DNA from: Bacilli bacterium
GTDB lineage: Bacteria; Bacillota_I; Bacilli_A; RF39; UBA660
Direction: 5' to 3'
Assembly (NCBI GenBank): GCA_900757295.1
Contig: CAAENH010000043.1
Coordinates: forward strand, 1 to 18,240
Length of the DNA stretch: 18,240 nucleotides
Within the stretch, counting starts at the first letter, position 1, and each line of letters opens with the position of its first letter. The position numbers and the translations under genes were made by a program. This document shows positions 7,273 through 15,188 of the stretch, piece after piece. Under the pieces are notes generated by a model. It saw only the letters and a program-made list of their open reading frames with translations. It was not told the DNA's origin and did no database searches.

Positions 7273-7834
7273 CAAATATCTCTACTTCATCATTATTATT
7301 TAATAAGAAAGCATTCGCATCATCTGTATCAATATGAAGTTCATAAAAACCATTAGAACTAACTTTGGCTTCAGCCTCAATAATTCCTGATTTTTCATTA
7401 TTTATTTTAATATATAATTTTTGACCATTAGTAACATTATATTTTTTAGCATCTTCTAAATTAAAATGAACATGTCTATTAGCTATGATAACGCCTTCTT
7501 CTAACTCAACTTCTCCAGCTGGCCCAATTAATGTAACAGGTATTGAATCTTTAACATCGCCACTTCTTCTAACTGGTGGATTAATTTTTAATTTTCGAGC
7601 ATTACTTTTAGATACTTCTATTTGATCATAAGGTCTAAATGGGCCTATTATTCTTAAGTTTTCTAATGTCTGATCATTACACTTAATTGTTACTGTTTCT
7701 TCACAGGCAAATTCACCTATTTGATTTAATTTCTTTTTTAAAGTTAGTTCTTCTTTATTAAATAATTTTTTAAAAGTTTCTAATGTTAAATGTAAATGAT
7801 TATTGCTTATTCCAACAGATACTTTTGCTTTCAT
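7262..7834 (-). CDS. pduL: Phosphate propanoyl/acetyltransferase, PduL family
   Basis: Zinc-dependent phosphotransacylase that swaps CoA for phosphate on acetyl-CoA or propanoyl-CoA. It yields the acyl phosphate used by acetate or propionate kinase to make ATP. The 190 residues start at the ATG at 7832-7834, after a perfect AGGAGG. The frame stays open 18 codons further, but without a ribosome site and across the promoter. Two histidine motifs typical of the twin-barrel PduL fold are present: SNNHLHL (near 10-16) and NRHVHF (near 119-124), with RPYDQIEVSKSNARKL between. It lacks the N-terminal encapsulation extension of microcompartment PduL, and no shell gene is nearby. A cytosolic, Pta-replacing role in fermentation is inferred. 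It is first in the pduL-dus operon. Confidence 0.93.
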   Translation of the reverse strand: MKAKVSVGISNNHLHLTLETFKKLFNKEELTLKKKLNQIGEFACEETVTIKCNDQTLENLRIIGPFRPYDQIEVSKSNARKLKINPPVRRSGDVKDSIPVTLIGPAGEVELEEGVIIANRHVHFNLEDAKKYNVTNGQKLYIKINNEKSGIIEAEAKVSSNGFYELHIDTDDANAFLLNNNDEVEIFDEI

Positions 7835-7859
7835 AAAATTCCTCCTATAAGTACATATA

Positions 7860-7888
7860 ATTATAACTAAATATGTAAAATAAAACAA
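7860..7888 (-). promoter_or_regulatory. Promoter of the pduL-dus operon
   Basis: TTGTTT (7888-7883), a 17-nt spacer and TATAAT (7865-7860) lie 26 nt before the pduL ATG. They follow, and partly overlap, the terminator tail of the upstream gene. Confidence 0.7.
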
Positions 7889-7914
7889 GATAAAACAAGC
7901 ATTTAAGCTTGCTT
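7877..7914 (-). terminator. Terminator of the glycosyltransferase gene
   Basis: Minus-strand hairpin AAGCAAGC (7914-7907), 6-nt loop, GCTTGTTT (7900-7893): 8 bp with one G-U pair, followed by a T-rich tail. The gene's stop codon (7903-7905) lies in the loop. The tail also carries the -35 of the pduL promoter. Confidence 0.7.
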
Positions 7915-8985
7915 TAATTGATCTTCTATTATTTTTTTATTGTTTAAAATTCTTTCATTTTGTGGATCTTTTTCTAGAGCTTTGATAACAAATAGTAAAG
8001 CCATTTCAGGATTATTTAAATTACTATAAGCTACACTTAATAAATCATAGATAGTTGCATCATAGCACCATGGTTCATTTATATAAGATTTATATTTATT
8101 AGTAATATCTAATGCTTTTAAGCAGTATTTTTTTACTAGTTCATAATTTTTTTCATCTGATTCAAGTAAAGCAATTTCTACTAAAGGCTCTCTTAAATAG
8201 GGAGTTTCTTTTATAGCAGTTAAATACCATAAACGAGCTTCTTCGATTTTTTGTAAATTTAAATATGATCTAGCTATGAATCTCATTGATGCACTTCTTT
8301 CATCTTTCCAAGTAGCACTTTTTAATTTTAGATGTTTTTCTAATGTATCTATACACTTTTGATATTGTTTATAATACATATATTCTCTTCCTAAATAATG
8401 CATATTTCGATCATCGTTTGGATCTTCTTGAACTGATAATTCCAAAAGAGGGAGATAACTACTTCTTGATTTTGTACTATCTGGATAATGATTTAAAGTA
8501 ATATTATTAGTTGTTATTATTTTTTCTTTGATTGAAGTTTTTAAAACTTCATGAACCGGATGTACCCACTCATAATTGTCTCTAGAATGAATTTTTTCTA
8601 TGTAAAAATTAACAGCAGGTTTATTGTATTTATCAAAACTCCAATTATAATTATATCTTATTCTAGCATTAGGCTCCCATAATTTTTCTAATTCTTTACG
8701 CCAACCACTTTCAAATACTTCGTCTAAATCAGTACAAACACAAATATCTGTATCTTTTGGAACTAATTCTAATGATTCATTACGTGCAACATCAAATCGC
8801 CATGGGTGTATTTCTTTTACAGTTACATTAACTCCTAAGGATTTTAATAAATTAACTGTATTATCTGTAGATCCAGTATCAAGAACATATATTTCATCTG
8901 CTTCTTTCATTGAATTAAACCATCTATTCACAAATTTTTCTTCATTTTTTGTTATTGCATAAACACAAACTTTATATTTTTTCAT
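7903..8985 (-). CDS. GT2-family glycosyltransferase with C-terminal TPR-like repeats
   Basis: Residues 1-170 form a GT-A domain: YAITKNEEKFVNRWFNS (9-25), VLDTGSTDNT (34-43), the donor-binding DLD at 86-88 (CTDLDEVFE) and the YEWVHPVHEVL acceptor/catalytic segment (138-148). Residues about 185-358 are helical repeats of TPR type, with conserved A/Y/L spacing in RSYLNLQKIEEARLWYLTAIK and VAYSNLNNPEMALLFVIKALEKDP. This GT2-plus-repeat layout is found in protein glycosyltransferases such as SunS and the C. difficile spore enzyme SgtA. There is no signal peptide or membrane span, so it should act in the cytosol. The ATG follows GGGGGG at 8992-8997. It is directly downstream of the collagen-like gene but separated by a strong terminator. 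The acceptor is inferred to be that threonine-rich protein. Confidence 0.88.
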   Translation of the reverse strand: MKKYKVCVYAITKNEEKFVNRWFNSMKEADEIYVLDTGSTDNTVNLLKSLGVNVTVKEIHPWRFDVARNESLELVPKDTDICVCTDLDEVFESGWRKELEKLWEPNARIRYNYNWSFDKYNKPAVNFYIEKIHSRDNYEWVHPVHEVLKTSIKEKIITTNNITLNHYPDSTKSRSSYLPLLELSVQEDPNDDRNMHYLGREYMYYKQYQKCIDTLEKHLKLKSATWKDERSASMRFIARSYLNLQKIEEARLWYLTAIKETPYLREPLVEIALLESDEKNYELVKKYCLKALDITNKYKSYINEPWCYDATIYDLLSVAYSNLNNPEMALLFVIKALEKDPQNERILNNKKIIEDQLKQA

Positions 8986-9015
8986 AAAGTACCCCCCATA
9001 CTAATTATATTTCTA

Positions 9016-9053
9016 AATATAAAAAGCTATTAACTTTAACAATTAATAGCTTT
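9016..9053 (-). terminator. Terminator of the collagen-like gene
   Basis: Perfect 11-bp stem AAAGCTATTAA/TTAATAGCTTT (9053-9043 with 9033-9023), 9-nt loop, then a T-rich tail, starting 7 nt after the collagen-like stop. Downstream, TATAAT at 9009-9004 with TTAATA 18 nt before it may give the glycosyltransferase its own weak promoter, though the implied leader is very short. Confidence 0.8.
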
Positions 9054-9060
9054 ATTGTTA

Positions 9061-9885
<825 letters not shown>

Positions 9886-9906
9886 TTACTTCACTCCATT
9901 CTATAA

Positions 9907-9935
9907 TAATTTATGCAAATTTAAAAAAAATGTTC
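9907..9935 (-). promoter_or_regulatory. Possible sigma-K/sigma-E-type promoter of the collagen-like gene
   Basis: On the minus strand GAAC (9935-9932), then 16 nt, then CATAAATTA (9915-9907) matches the sigma-K form AC-N16/17-CATANNNTA. It would start transcription close to the Shine-Dalgarno site at 9894-9897. The DNA is AT-rich, so a chance match is quite possible. No convincing sigma-A promoter was found at a better place. Confidence 0.35.
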
Positions 9936-9951
9936 AAAAATTTAAACATTT
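9923..9951 (-). terminator. Terminator-like AT hairpin upstream of the collagen-like gene
   Basis: Minus-strand AAATGTT (9951-9945) and AACATTT (9934-9928) form a 7-bp stem, followed by further Ts to 9923. It is weak and AT-only at the ends. It could end a short transcript from 9952-10083, form part of the collagen leader, or be chance. The rest of the 9886-10177 gap shows no open frame worth calling. Confidence 0.3.
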
Positions 9952-10083
9952 AAAAATAGTTATTTTAACTTTACATGATTAAGATTAGTTCATATTATAT
10001 TACTGTAAGCAGCATTATATAATACACTATCTTACAATAAATAATTCATATTTATTCCTACCCTTTTAATACTTATATAATAT

Positions 10084-10125
10084 AATATGACATTTTCCAT
10101 TTTATGTTAAATGTCATATTTTTTT
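10084..10125 (+). terminator. Terminator-like hairpin in the leader region of the ZIP gene
   Basis: A 12-bp perfect inverted repeat (AATATGACATTT, 13-nt loop, AAATGTCATATT) is followed by TTTTTG on the plus strand, about 50 bp before the ZIP start codon. No plus-strand gene lies upstream for it to terminate. It may be an attenuator or small-RNA terminator, or the repeat may be a protein-binding site. No known metal riboswitch was recognised. Confidence 0.55.
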
Positions 10126-10177
10126 GCCCAGCCATTAATCTAAATTAGACATATCATAATTTGGGAGGTATTTTAAG

Positions 10178-10978
10178 TTGATTGACTTTATAAATAATAG
10201 TAATCCTATTATTGCTGCTTTAATAGCAACAATGTTTACTTATGCTGTTACAGTATTAGGTGCCGCATTAGTATTTTTCTTTAAAAAAGTTAACAAAAAT
10301 ATTATGGATGCAATGCTAGGATTTGCAGCTGGTGTCATGATTGCAGCTTCATTTTTCTCATTATTGGCTCCTTCTATTAACATGGCAGAAAGTTTAAATA
10401 TGATTCCTTGGCTTATAGCAAGTATTGGCTTTTTTAGTGGAGGCGTTTTATTATTTATTGGAGATAAAATATTTGATTACTTTGCGAATAAAAAACAGAA
10501 TAGTGATTCTACTAAATTAAAAAGATGTTTGATGTTAGTAACATCTATAAGTATTCACAACATTCCAGAAGGTATGGCTGTTGGAGTTGCATTTGGTTCT
10601 TTAGCATATAATTTAGCTGGTGCAACACCACTTGCAGCAGTATTATTAACTTTAGGCATTGGACTTCAAAACTTTCCTGAAGGAACAGCAGTTAGTGTAC
10701 CTTTACGACGTGAAGGTTTATCTAGAAAAAAAGCTTTTTTTTGGGGGCAATTTAGTGGTTTATTAGAACCAATTGCAGGTGTTATTGGAGCCTTACTAGT
10801 AGTAAAAATTCAAATAATGTTACCATTCTTACTTGCTTTTGCAGCGGGTGCTATGATCTATGTAGTAGTTCAAGAATTAATTCCCGAAAGTCAAACTAAT
10901 GAAAAAAAAGACCTTATGGCCTTATTTACATTAATTGGATTCTCGGTAATGATGATTTTAGATGTTGCTTTGGGTTAG
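10178..10978 (+). CDS. ZIP-family divalent metal transporter (ZupT-like)
   Basis: Integral membrane importer of zinc and probably other divalent metals. The 266 residues have about eight hydrophobic segments. The metal-binding helices are clear: SIHNIPEGMAVGVAFG (125-140) with H127, N128 and E131, and LQNFPEGTAVSVPLRREG (163-180) with N165 and E168, followed by GQFSGLLEPIAGVIGA (190-205) with E197. These match the ZupT/GufA branch. The loop at 103-115 is short and lacks the histidine run of many ZIPs. The TTG start follows GGGAGG with 9-nt spacing; the next Met is at residue 19, inside the first helix. It is a single gene with its own terminator. The hairpin at 10084-10125 suggests leader control. 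Confidence 0.92.
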   Translation: MIDFINNSNPIIAALIATMFTYAVTVLGAALVFFFKKVNKNIMDAMLGFAAGVMIAASFFSLLAPSINMAESLNMIPWLIASIGFFSGGVLLFIGDKIFDYFANKKQNSDSTKLKRCLMLVTSISIHNIPEGMAVGVAFGSLAYNLAGATPLAAVLLTLGIGLQNFPEGTAVSVPLRREGLSRKKAFFWGQFSGLLEPIAGVIGALLVVKIQIMLPFLLAFAAGAMIYVVVQELIPESQTNEKKDLMALFTLIGFSVMMILDVALG

Positions 10979-11003
10979 ATCTCATTAGAGATCTTTTTCT
11001 TTT
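10977..11003 (+). terminator. Terminator of the ZIP gene, shared with the ldh 3' end
   Basis: Stem AGATCTC/GAGATCT (10977-10983 with 10988-10994), ATTA loop, then TTTTCTTTT. It overlaps the ZIP stop codon, and the convergent ldh stop (10985-10987) lies in the loop. There is no U tract in the minus direction. Confidence 0.8.
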
Positions 11004-11905
11004 AGCTCTTTCAATGCCTTTTTTATTATAGCTATTGAATTATTTAATTTATCTTGTTCATCTAAAGTAAGTTCTAATTTTAAACGACTTTTAATTCCTG
11101 TTTCATTAATAATCGCAGGATATCCATAATAAATTTCTTCATTTTCATCATAATTTGATACACATACTTCTTTTTCTTCTTTATTTATTATAATTTTAGT
11201 TATATCAGCTAAACAAATTCCAATAGCTAAATCAGAATATCCTTTAGAATTTAATAATTCATAACCAGCATTTCTTACTTTTTCTTCATAATCATTCTTT
11301 TCTTTACTAGTTAGACTGTTAATAACTTTCAAGTTATTAACAGTTACTTTACTCCAAGGAATCATTGAACTGTCTCCATGCTCTCCTAATACATAAGCAT
11401 AAATCTTATCATATTCTGTATTAAAATGTTCATTTAAATAATATTTTAATCTAGCCGAATCTAAATTAGTTCCTGTTCCAATTACTTTATTAGCAGAAAA
11501 ATTAGAATACTCAAAAATCAATTGAGTCATTATATCTAAAGGATTTGTAGCATTTAGAAATATTCCTTTAAAATCATTTTTGATTACATTTAAAACTATT
11601 TCTTTAATAATTTTAGCATTTCTTAACAAAAGGTCTAATCTCGTTTCTCCTTCTTTTTGTCTTGCTCCTGCTGTTATAACAACCATGCTAGCATTTTTAC
11701 ACTCGCTATAATCTCCTTTGTATATTTTTACATTGCTATTTACAAATGGTAGGCAATGATCAAAGTCAATTATCTCACCTTTAGTATTTTTTTCATTAGG
11801 ATCTATTATTACAATTTCATCGATAGTTACTTTTTGGTTGATTAGTGCATAAACATAACTTATGCCAACATTGCCACAGCCTACTAAAACTATTTTATTT
11901 TTCAT
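10985..11905 (-). CDS. ldh: L-lactate dehydrogenase
   Basis: NAD-dependent reduction of pyruvate to L-lactate in fermentation. The 306 residues show the Rossmann motif VGCGNVG (8-14), the NAD-ribose aspartate in IIDPN, the mobile loop ARQKEGETRLDLL (81-93), NATNPLD (118-124), GTGTNLDSARL (143-153) with substrate-binding R152, and GEHGDSSMIPWS (174-185) with catalytic H176. Q83 in the loop is the residue typical of lactate rather than malate dehydrogenases. The region around residue 224 reads GYSDLAIG where many LDHs have GATYYGIA, so a related 2-hydroxyacid substrate is not excluded. The frame opens at a GTG, but only the ATG at 11903-11905 is correctly spaced from AAAGGG. It starts 25 nt after the metallopeptidase-like gene and is probably co-transcribed with it. 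Confidence 0.9.
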   Translation of the reverse strand: MKNKIVLVGCGNVGISYVYALINQKVTIDEIVIIDPNEKNTKGEIIDFDHCLPFVNSNVKIYKGDYSECKNASMVVITAGARQKEGETRLDLLLRNAKIIKEIVLNVIKNDFKGIFLNATNPLDIMTQLIFEYSNFSANKVIGTGTNLDSARLKYYLNEHFNTEYDKIYAYVLGEHGDSSMIPWSKVTVNNLKVINSLTSKEKNDYEEKVRNAGYELLNSKGYSDLAIGICLADITKIIINKEEKEVCVSNYDENEEIYYGYPAIINETGIKSRLKLELTLDEQDKLNNSIAIIKKALKELKEKDL

Positions 11906-11930
11906 TTTCATCACCCTTTATTACTATGCT

Positions 11931-12947
11931 CTAATGTTTCTTTTTTATTTCTTTTGATTCTACTAAAGAATCCATAAAGTCTATTAATTCGTTTACAAAT
12001 AAATCTTCATAATTATCATAGTTATTTATATGTTCATTAACAAATTCTACTAACTCAGGCAAATACATAAAGCCATTATTTATTGCGTATTGAGATAATT
12101 CAAGATTAATAAAATCTGATGACAAAATATGTGCATTTACTCTAACAAAATATTCATATAAAAGCGTCTTAGCTCCTGATCCATAAGTAGGATGAAGATT
12201 ATTTTCTATCGCTTCTTTAAATAACAAATCTTTGTTCTTAAATTTATCAAAGTATTTATCCACTAGGGGATTAACATATGAATGAGAAAATTCATGAAAC
12301 AAACACTCAACAGCAAAAACTTTATCATTTAAAAACTTATTATTTTTTTCATCATATTGATAACCTCTAAAACAATACAAGTTACCATCGTATGATGGTC
12401 CAAAACCACCATTCATTAATATTGAAATATTATTATTATAGCTTTTAAATTTATATCCATAAAACTTTATCATATTATTTAAATTTATTTTAGTTACTGA
12501 ATTTAATTCTTGGATTAAAAAATTTTTATAAAATGGAATTATATTAACTTGAAAATATTCATTCCAATTTATTTTTTTCATTAAATCTTGCATTAACTTA
12601 CTAAATTCATAAATATTGCCATATGAAAAAAATTTCTTTATTTTTTCAGTTTGTTCATTTTCAATTACATTGAAATTTTCATCAAAAGCAGGTAAAAGAT
12701 TAGGTATTTTATCACAAGAATTCCATGCTTTTTCTATATAATTACATAATTGTTTATTATTTTTTAAATCTATTAAACGGATTAATTCGTTAACCCATTT
12801 TATATTTGGCGTTTCAACCCAATCAGTTATTTCTTGATTTTCTTCTGTTACACTATATATATTTTTATATGCACCATGAACTGCACAGATCAATTCAAAA
12901 TTTGAATCAATAGTTATATTAAAATCATCATTTTTTTGTAAGATCAT
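11931..12947 (-). CDS. HExxH putative zinc metallopeptidase, resembles DUF4932
   Basis: A 338-residue protein with the zinc motif HEFSH at 218-222, in the setting ECLFHEFSHSYVNPLVDKYF. A downstream YEYFVRVNA segment offers E265 as a possible third ligand, as in gluzincins. This arrangement resembles DUF4932-type domains, by recollection rather than by search. GGFGPSYDG (180-188) precedes the site. No signal peptide or membrane segment is seen, so a cytosolic location is likely. The ATG follows AGGAGG, downstream of an extended -10 promoter. It lies directly upstream of ldh in the same direction with a 25-nt gap. Substrate and role are unknown. Peptidase activity is inferred from the motif alone. 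Confidence 0.75.
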   Translation of the reverse strand: MILQKNDDFNITIDSNFELICAVHGAYKNIYSVTEENQEITDWVETPNIKWVNELIRLIDLKNNKQLCNYIEKAWNSCDKIPNLLPAFDENFNVIENEQTEKIKKFFSYGNIYEFSKLMQDLMKKINWNEYFQVNIIPFYKNFLIQELNSVTKINLNNMIKFYGYKFKSYNNNISILMNGGFGPSYDGNLYCFRGYQYDEKNNKFLNDKVFAVECLFHEFSHSYVNPLVDKYFDKFKNKDLLFKEAIENNLHPTYGSGAKTLLYEYFVRVNAHILSSDFINLELSQYAINNGFMYLPELVEFVNEHINNYDNYEDLFVNELIDFMDSLVESKEIKKKH

Positions 12948-12967
12948 TTTTATTCCTCCTAAAAATT

Positions 12968-12976
12968 ATTATAGCA
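12968..12976 (-). promoter_or_regulatory. Extended -10 promoter of the metallopeptidase-ldh pair
   Basis: TGC-TATAAT at 12976-12968 on the minus strand, about 20 nt before the ATG. The -35 region is poor, as is common with extended -10 promoters. Confidence 0.6.
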
Positions 12977-12993
12977 TAATAAAAAATTTATTT

Positions 12994-13022
12994 ATATCAT
13001 TAAAGCAATTTTATGTTACAAT
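12994..13022 (+). promoter_or_regulatory. Promoter of the PRPP synthetase gene
   Basis: TGT-TACAAT (13014-13022) is an extended -10, with a weak ATATCA -35 (12994-12999) at 17-nt spacing. It faces the divergent metallopeptidase promoter. Confidence 0.55.
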
Positions 13023-13043
13023 CAAGTTGAAGGTAGGTATTAT

Positions 13044-14129
13044 ATGAAAAATATTGATGATTTAAAGTTAATTGTTTTAGATAATTGTAAGGAGTTTGGT
13101 CAAAAAGTAGATAAACATTTACAAAAAATTAGAAAAAATAAAAATAGTTATATTGTTCCTGTTAAATTAACAAGATTTAATAACGGAGAAGCAAAAGCTT
13201 GTATTACAAAAAGCATTCGTGGAAAGGATGTATACATTATTAGTGATATTGGAAATTATAGCTGTACTTATAAAATGTTTGATTTCTTAAATCATATGAG
13301 TCCAGATGATCATTATCAAGATATTAAAAGAATTATTTTATCAACTATGGGACACGCAAAAAGTGTTAATGTGGTAATGCCTTTACTATATGAGGCAAGA
13401 CAGCACAGAAGAAAAGGAAGAGAATCACTTGATTGTGCTTTAGCTTTACAAGAATTAGAAAGACTTGGAATTAAAGGAATTATTACTTTTGATGTTCATG
13501 ATCCTAATATTCAAAATGCTATTCCCAACTTACCTTGTGATAACTTTTTTACAACAAATGATACATTAAAAGATTTTTTAAATAATGAAGTTATTGAAAC
13601 TGAAAATTTACTAGTAATTTCTCCTGATATGGGTGCTATGGAAAGAGCAAGATACTTAGCTGAAATCTTAAAAGTAGATGTAGGAATGTTTTATAAAAGG
13701 AGAGATTTATCTAAAATAATTGATGGAAAAAATCCCGTTGTTGCTCATGAATATTTAGGAAAAAATGTTAAAGATAAAGATATTATTATTGTTGATGACA
13801 TGATTGCTAGTGGTGGATCAATGATTGATGTTGCTAGAGAATTAAAGCAGAAAAAAGCAAAAAAAATATATTGTTTTGCCACTTATGCCCTATTTACTCA
13901 GGGCTATGAAATATTTGATGATGCTTATGCTAAAGGCTGGATTGATAAAATTTATACATCTAATCTTTCATATATACCAGAAAATATAAAAAATAAAGAA
14001 TGGCTACATATTGTAGATTGTTCTTTATATGCTGCTCACATTATAGATACTTTAAACAAAGATGAATCAATTACAGATTTAATAGAATATAATTCAGCAA
14101 GATATAACTTTTATGAAAATGATAAATAG
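13044..14129 (+). CDS. prs: Ribose-phosphate pyrophosphokinase, long variant
   Basis: Makes PRPP from ribose 5-phosphate and ATP for nucleotide, histidine and NAD synthesis. The 361 residues are longer than the usual 310-320. Signature elements are present though diverged: RFNNGEAK (44-51) near the FxDGE position, MPLLYEARQHRRKGRESL (112-129) as the ATP-binding RQ segment, FDVHDPNIQ (149-157) with H152, the catalytic-loop KRR at 218-220, and the PRPP loop DIIIVDDMIASGGSM (246-260). The extra length lies at the N-terminus and in the tail after about 290. The ATG follows AAGGTAGG. It is a single gene with its own promoter and terminator. The enzymatic motifs are intact, so activity is likely. 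The long form could instead be a regulatory paralogue if a canonical prs exists elsewhere. Confidence 0.9.
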   Translation: MKNIDDLKLIVLDNCKEFGQKVDKHLQKIRKNKNSYIVPVKLTRFNNGEAKACITKSIRGKDVYIISDIGNYSCTYKMFDFLNHMSPDDHYQDIKRIILSTMGHAKSVNVVMPLLYEARQHRRKGRESLDCALALQELERLGIKGIITFDVHDPNIQNAIPNLPCDNFFTTNDTLKDFLNNEVIETENLLVISPDMGAMERARYLAEILKVDVGMFYKRRDLSKIIDGKNPVVAHEYLGKNVKDKDIIIVDDMIASGGSMIDVARELKQKKAKKIYCFATYALFTQGYEIFDDAYAKGWIDKIYTSNLSYIPENIKNKEWLHIVDCSLYAAHIIDTLNKDESITDLIEYNSARYNFYENDK

Positions 14130-14148
14130 ACTTTTTAAGTCTTTTTTT
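14128..14148 (+). terminator. Terminator of prs
   Basis: AGACTT (14128-14133), TTT loop, AAGTCT (14137-14142), then six Ts. The prs stop codon overlaps the first bases of the stem. Confidence 0.75.
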
Positions 14149-14201
14149 AGTCCACTCATTATATATTGATTATCATATTATATAATGAGGAGATAGATAC
14201 T

Positions 14202-14402
14202 ATGAAAAAGAAAATTGAAAATTTAGGTTTAATTATTATTATTTCTTATATAGTATTTGCTTTTAGTGGAGCTTTTGCTGGTTACTTGTTAGGAAGCTTT
14301 ATTAATAATATTGTTAAATGTACAGTTTATGGTTTTTTCTTTGGTGTAAGTCTGGGTCTAATTGTCCATTATTTGTTATGGAATATTAATCAAAATTTAT
14401 AA
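14202..14402 (+). CDS. Small two-helix membrane protein, unknown
   Basis: The 66 residues start at the ATG at 14202-14204, which follows GAGGAG with 9-nt spacing. The frame is open 12 codons further upstream, but that stretch spans the TATAAT at 14181-14186. There are two hydrophobic segments, about residues 9-34 and 39-60. Both are rich in small residues (SGAFAGYLLGSF and GFFFGVSLGLIV), which suits tight helix packing. A single cysteine lies at the junction (VKCTVYG). The N-terminal MKKKIE argues for a cytosolic N-terminus. It lies between prs and the aquaporin gene in the same direction, but both neighbours have their own promoters or terminators. I do not recognise the family. Confidence 0.65.
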   Translation: MKKKIENLGLIIIISYIVFAFSGAFAGYLLGSFINNIVKCTVYGFFFGVSLGLIVHYLLWNINQNL

Positions 14403-14419
14403 GTTAAAAATATATATTA

Positions 14420-14448
14420 TTGTAGCTGCTTTAATTTTTTTGTATAAT
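14420..14448 (+). promoter_or_regulatory. Promoter of the aquaporin gene
   Basis: TTGTAG (14420-14425), a 17-nt spacer and TATAAT (14443-14448), 20 bp before the ATG, with GAAAGGAAG as ribosome site. Confidence 0.65.
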
Positions 14449-14468
14449 TATCTTGAAAGGAAGTTAAA

Positions 14469-15143
14469 ATGAAAAAATATTTTAGTGAATTTTTAGGAAC
14501 TGCAATTTTAGTTTTATTTGGATGTGGAACAGCTAGTATTGCAGGAAATTATGTTGGTGCAATTGGTATTTCTTTAGCGTTTGGATTAGGTTTATTTACT
14601 TCTTCATGTATTATAGGAAATATTTCTGGCTGTCATATTAATCCTGCAGTATCTATATCCATGTTTATAAATAAAAAAATAAGCTTTAAAGATTTTATTG
14701 GCTATGTAATATCTCAATTTTTAGGATCAATTTTTGCTATATTTATATTATCATTTATTATAACAAGTGCTAATATTGGTAGTATTCAAAATGTAGGGCT
14801 AGGCGCAAATGGTTATGATACATTATCAAGTGTTAGATTATCAATGTATGGAGCATTGATTGTTGAAATAATTTTAACATTTATACTTGTTTTATCTGTT
14901 TTAAAAATAACTGAAAATGATAAACTAAGTAATATTAGTGGACTTTTTATTGGTTTAGTTTTAATGCTATTGCATATTATAGGAATTCCTTTAACTGGAA
15001 CTTCGGTTAATCCTGCAAGAAGTCTAGCTCCCGCTTTGTTTATTGGTGGTACTCCATTAACTCAAGTGTGGGTATTTATTATAGGACCTACTATTGGTTC
15101 AATAATAGCAGCTTTAGTTTATAAATATTTATTAAAAAAATAA
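14469..15143 (+). CDS. aqpZ: Aquaporin (MIP family, AqpZ-type water channel)
   Basis: A six-helix channel of 224 residues with the two half-helix NPA motifs: GCHINPAVS (54-62) and TSVNPARS (178-185). The selectivity filter can be read by aligning to E. coli AqpZ: F38 (SLAFGL), H169 (LLHIIGIP), T178 and R184. This F/H/T/R set marks orthodox water channels and differs from the glycerol facilitator GlpF, which has Gly and Phe in place of His and Thr. The protein is slightly short of AqpZ (231 residues). The ATG follows AAAGGAAG. It has its own promoter and terminator and no glycerol kinase gene nearby, which supports a water rather than glycerol role. Confidence 0.92.
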   Translation: MKKYFSEFLGTAILVLFGCGTASIAGNYVGAIGISLAFGLGLFTSSCIIGNISGCHINPAVSISMFINKKISFKDFIGYVISQFLGSIFAIFILSFIITSANIGSIQNVGLGANGYDTLSSVRLSMYGALIVEIILTFILVLSVLKITENDKLSNISGLFIGLVLMLLHIIGIPLTGTSVNPARSLAPALFIGGTPLTQVWVFIIGPTIGSIIAALVYKYLLKK

Positions 15144-15165
15144 GTTTAAAATACTTATTTTTTTT
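15133..15165 (+). terminator. Terminator of the aquaporin gene
   Basis: AATAAGT (15139-15145), 7-nt loop and ACTTATT (15153-15159), extended by flanking A and T runs and ending in a long T tract. The stop codon (15141-15143) lies in the stem. Confidence 0.7.
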
Positions 15166-15188
15166 CATAATAATATTGGGTGATAAAT

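Noticed and set aside
7835..7888. N-terminal extension of PduL to the first start in frame
   Set aside because: It has no Shine-Dalgarno site and would cover the promoter. The internal ATG has a perfect AGGAGG and begins at the family's conserved N-terminus.
7903..8985. Glycocin (SunS-type) antimicrobial peptide locus
   Set aside because: The enzyme resembles SunS in layout, but no small cysteine-rich precursor peptide or ABC exporter is nearby. The collagen-like neighbour is a better substrate.
14469..15143. Glycerol facilitator GlpF
   Set aside because: The filter residues F38, H169, T178 and R184 are those of water channels, and no glycerol genes are adjacent.
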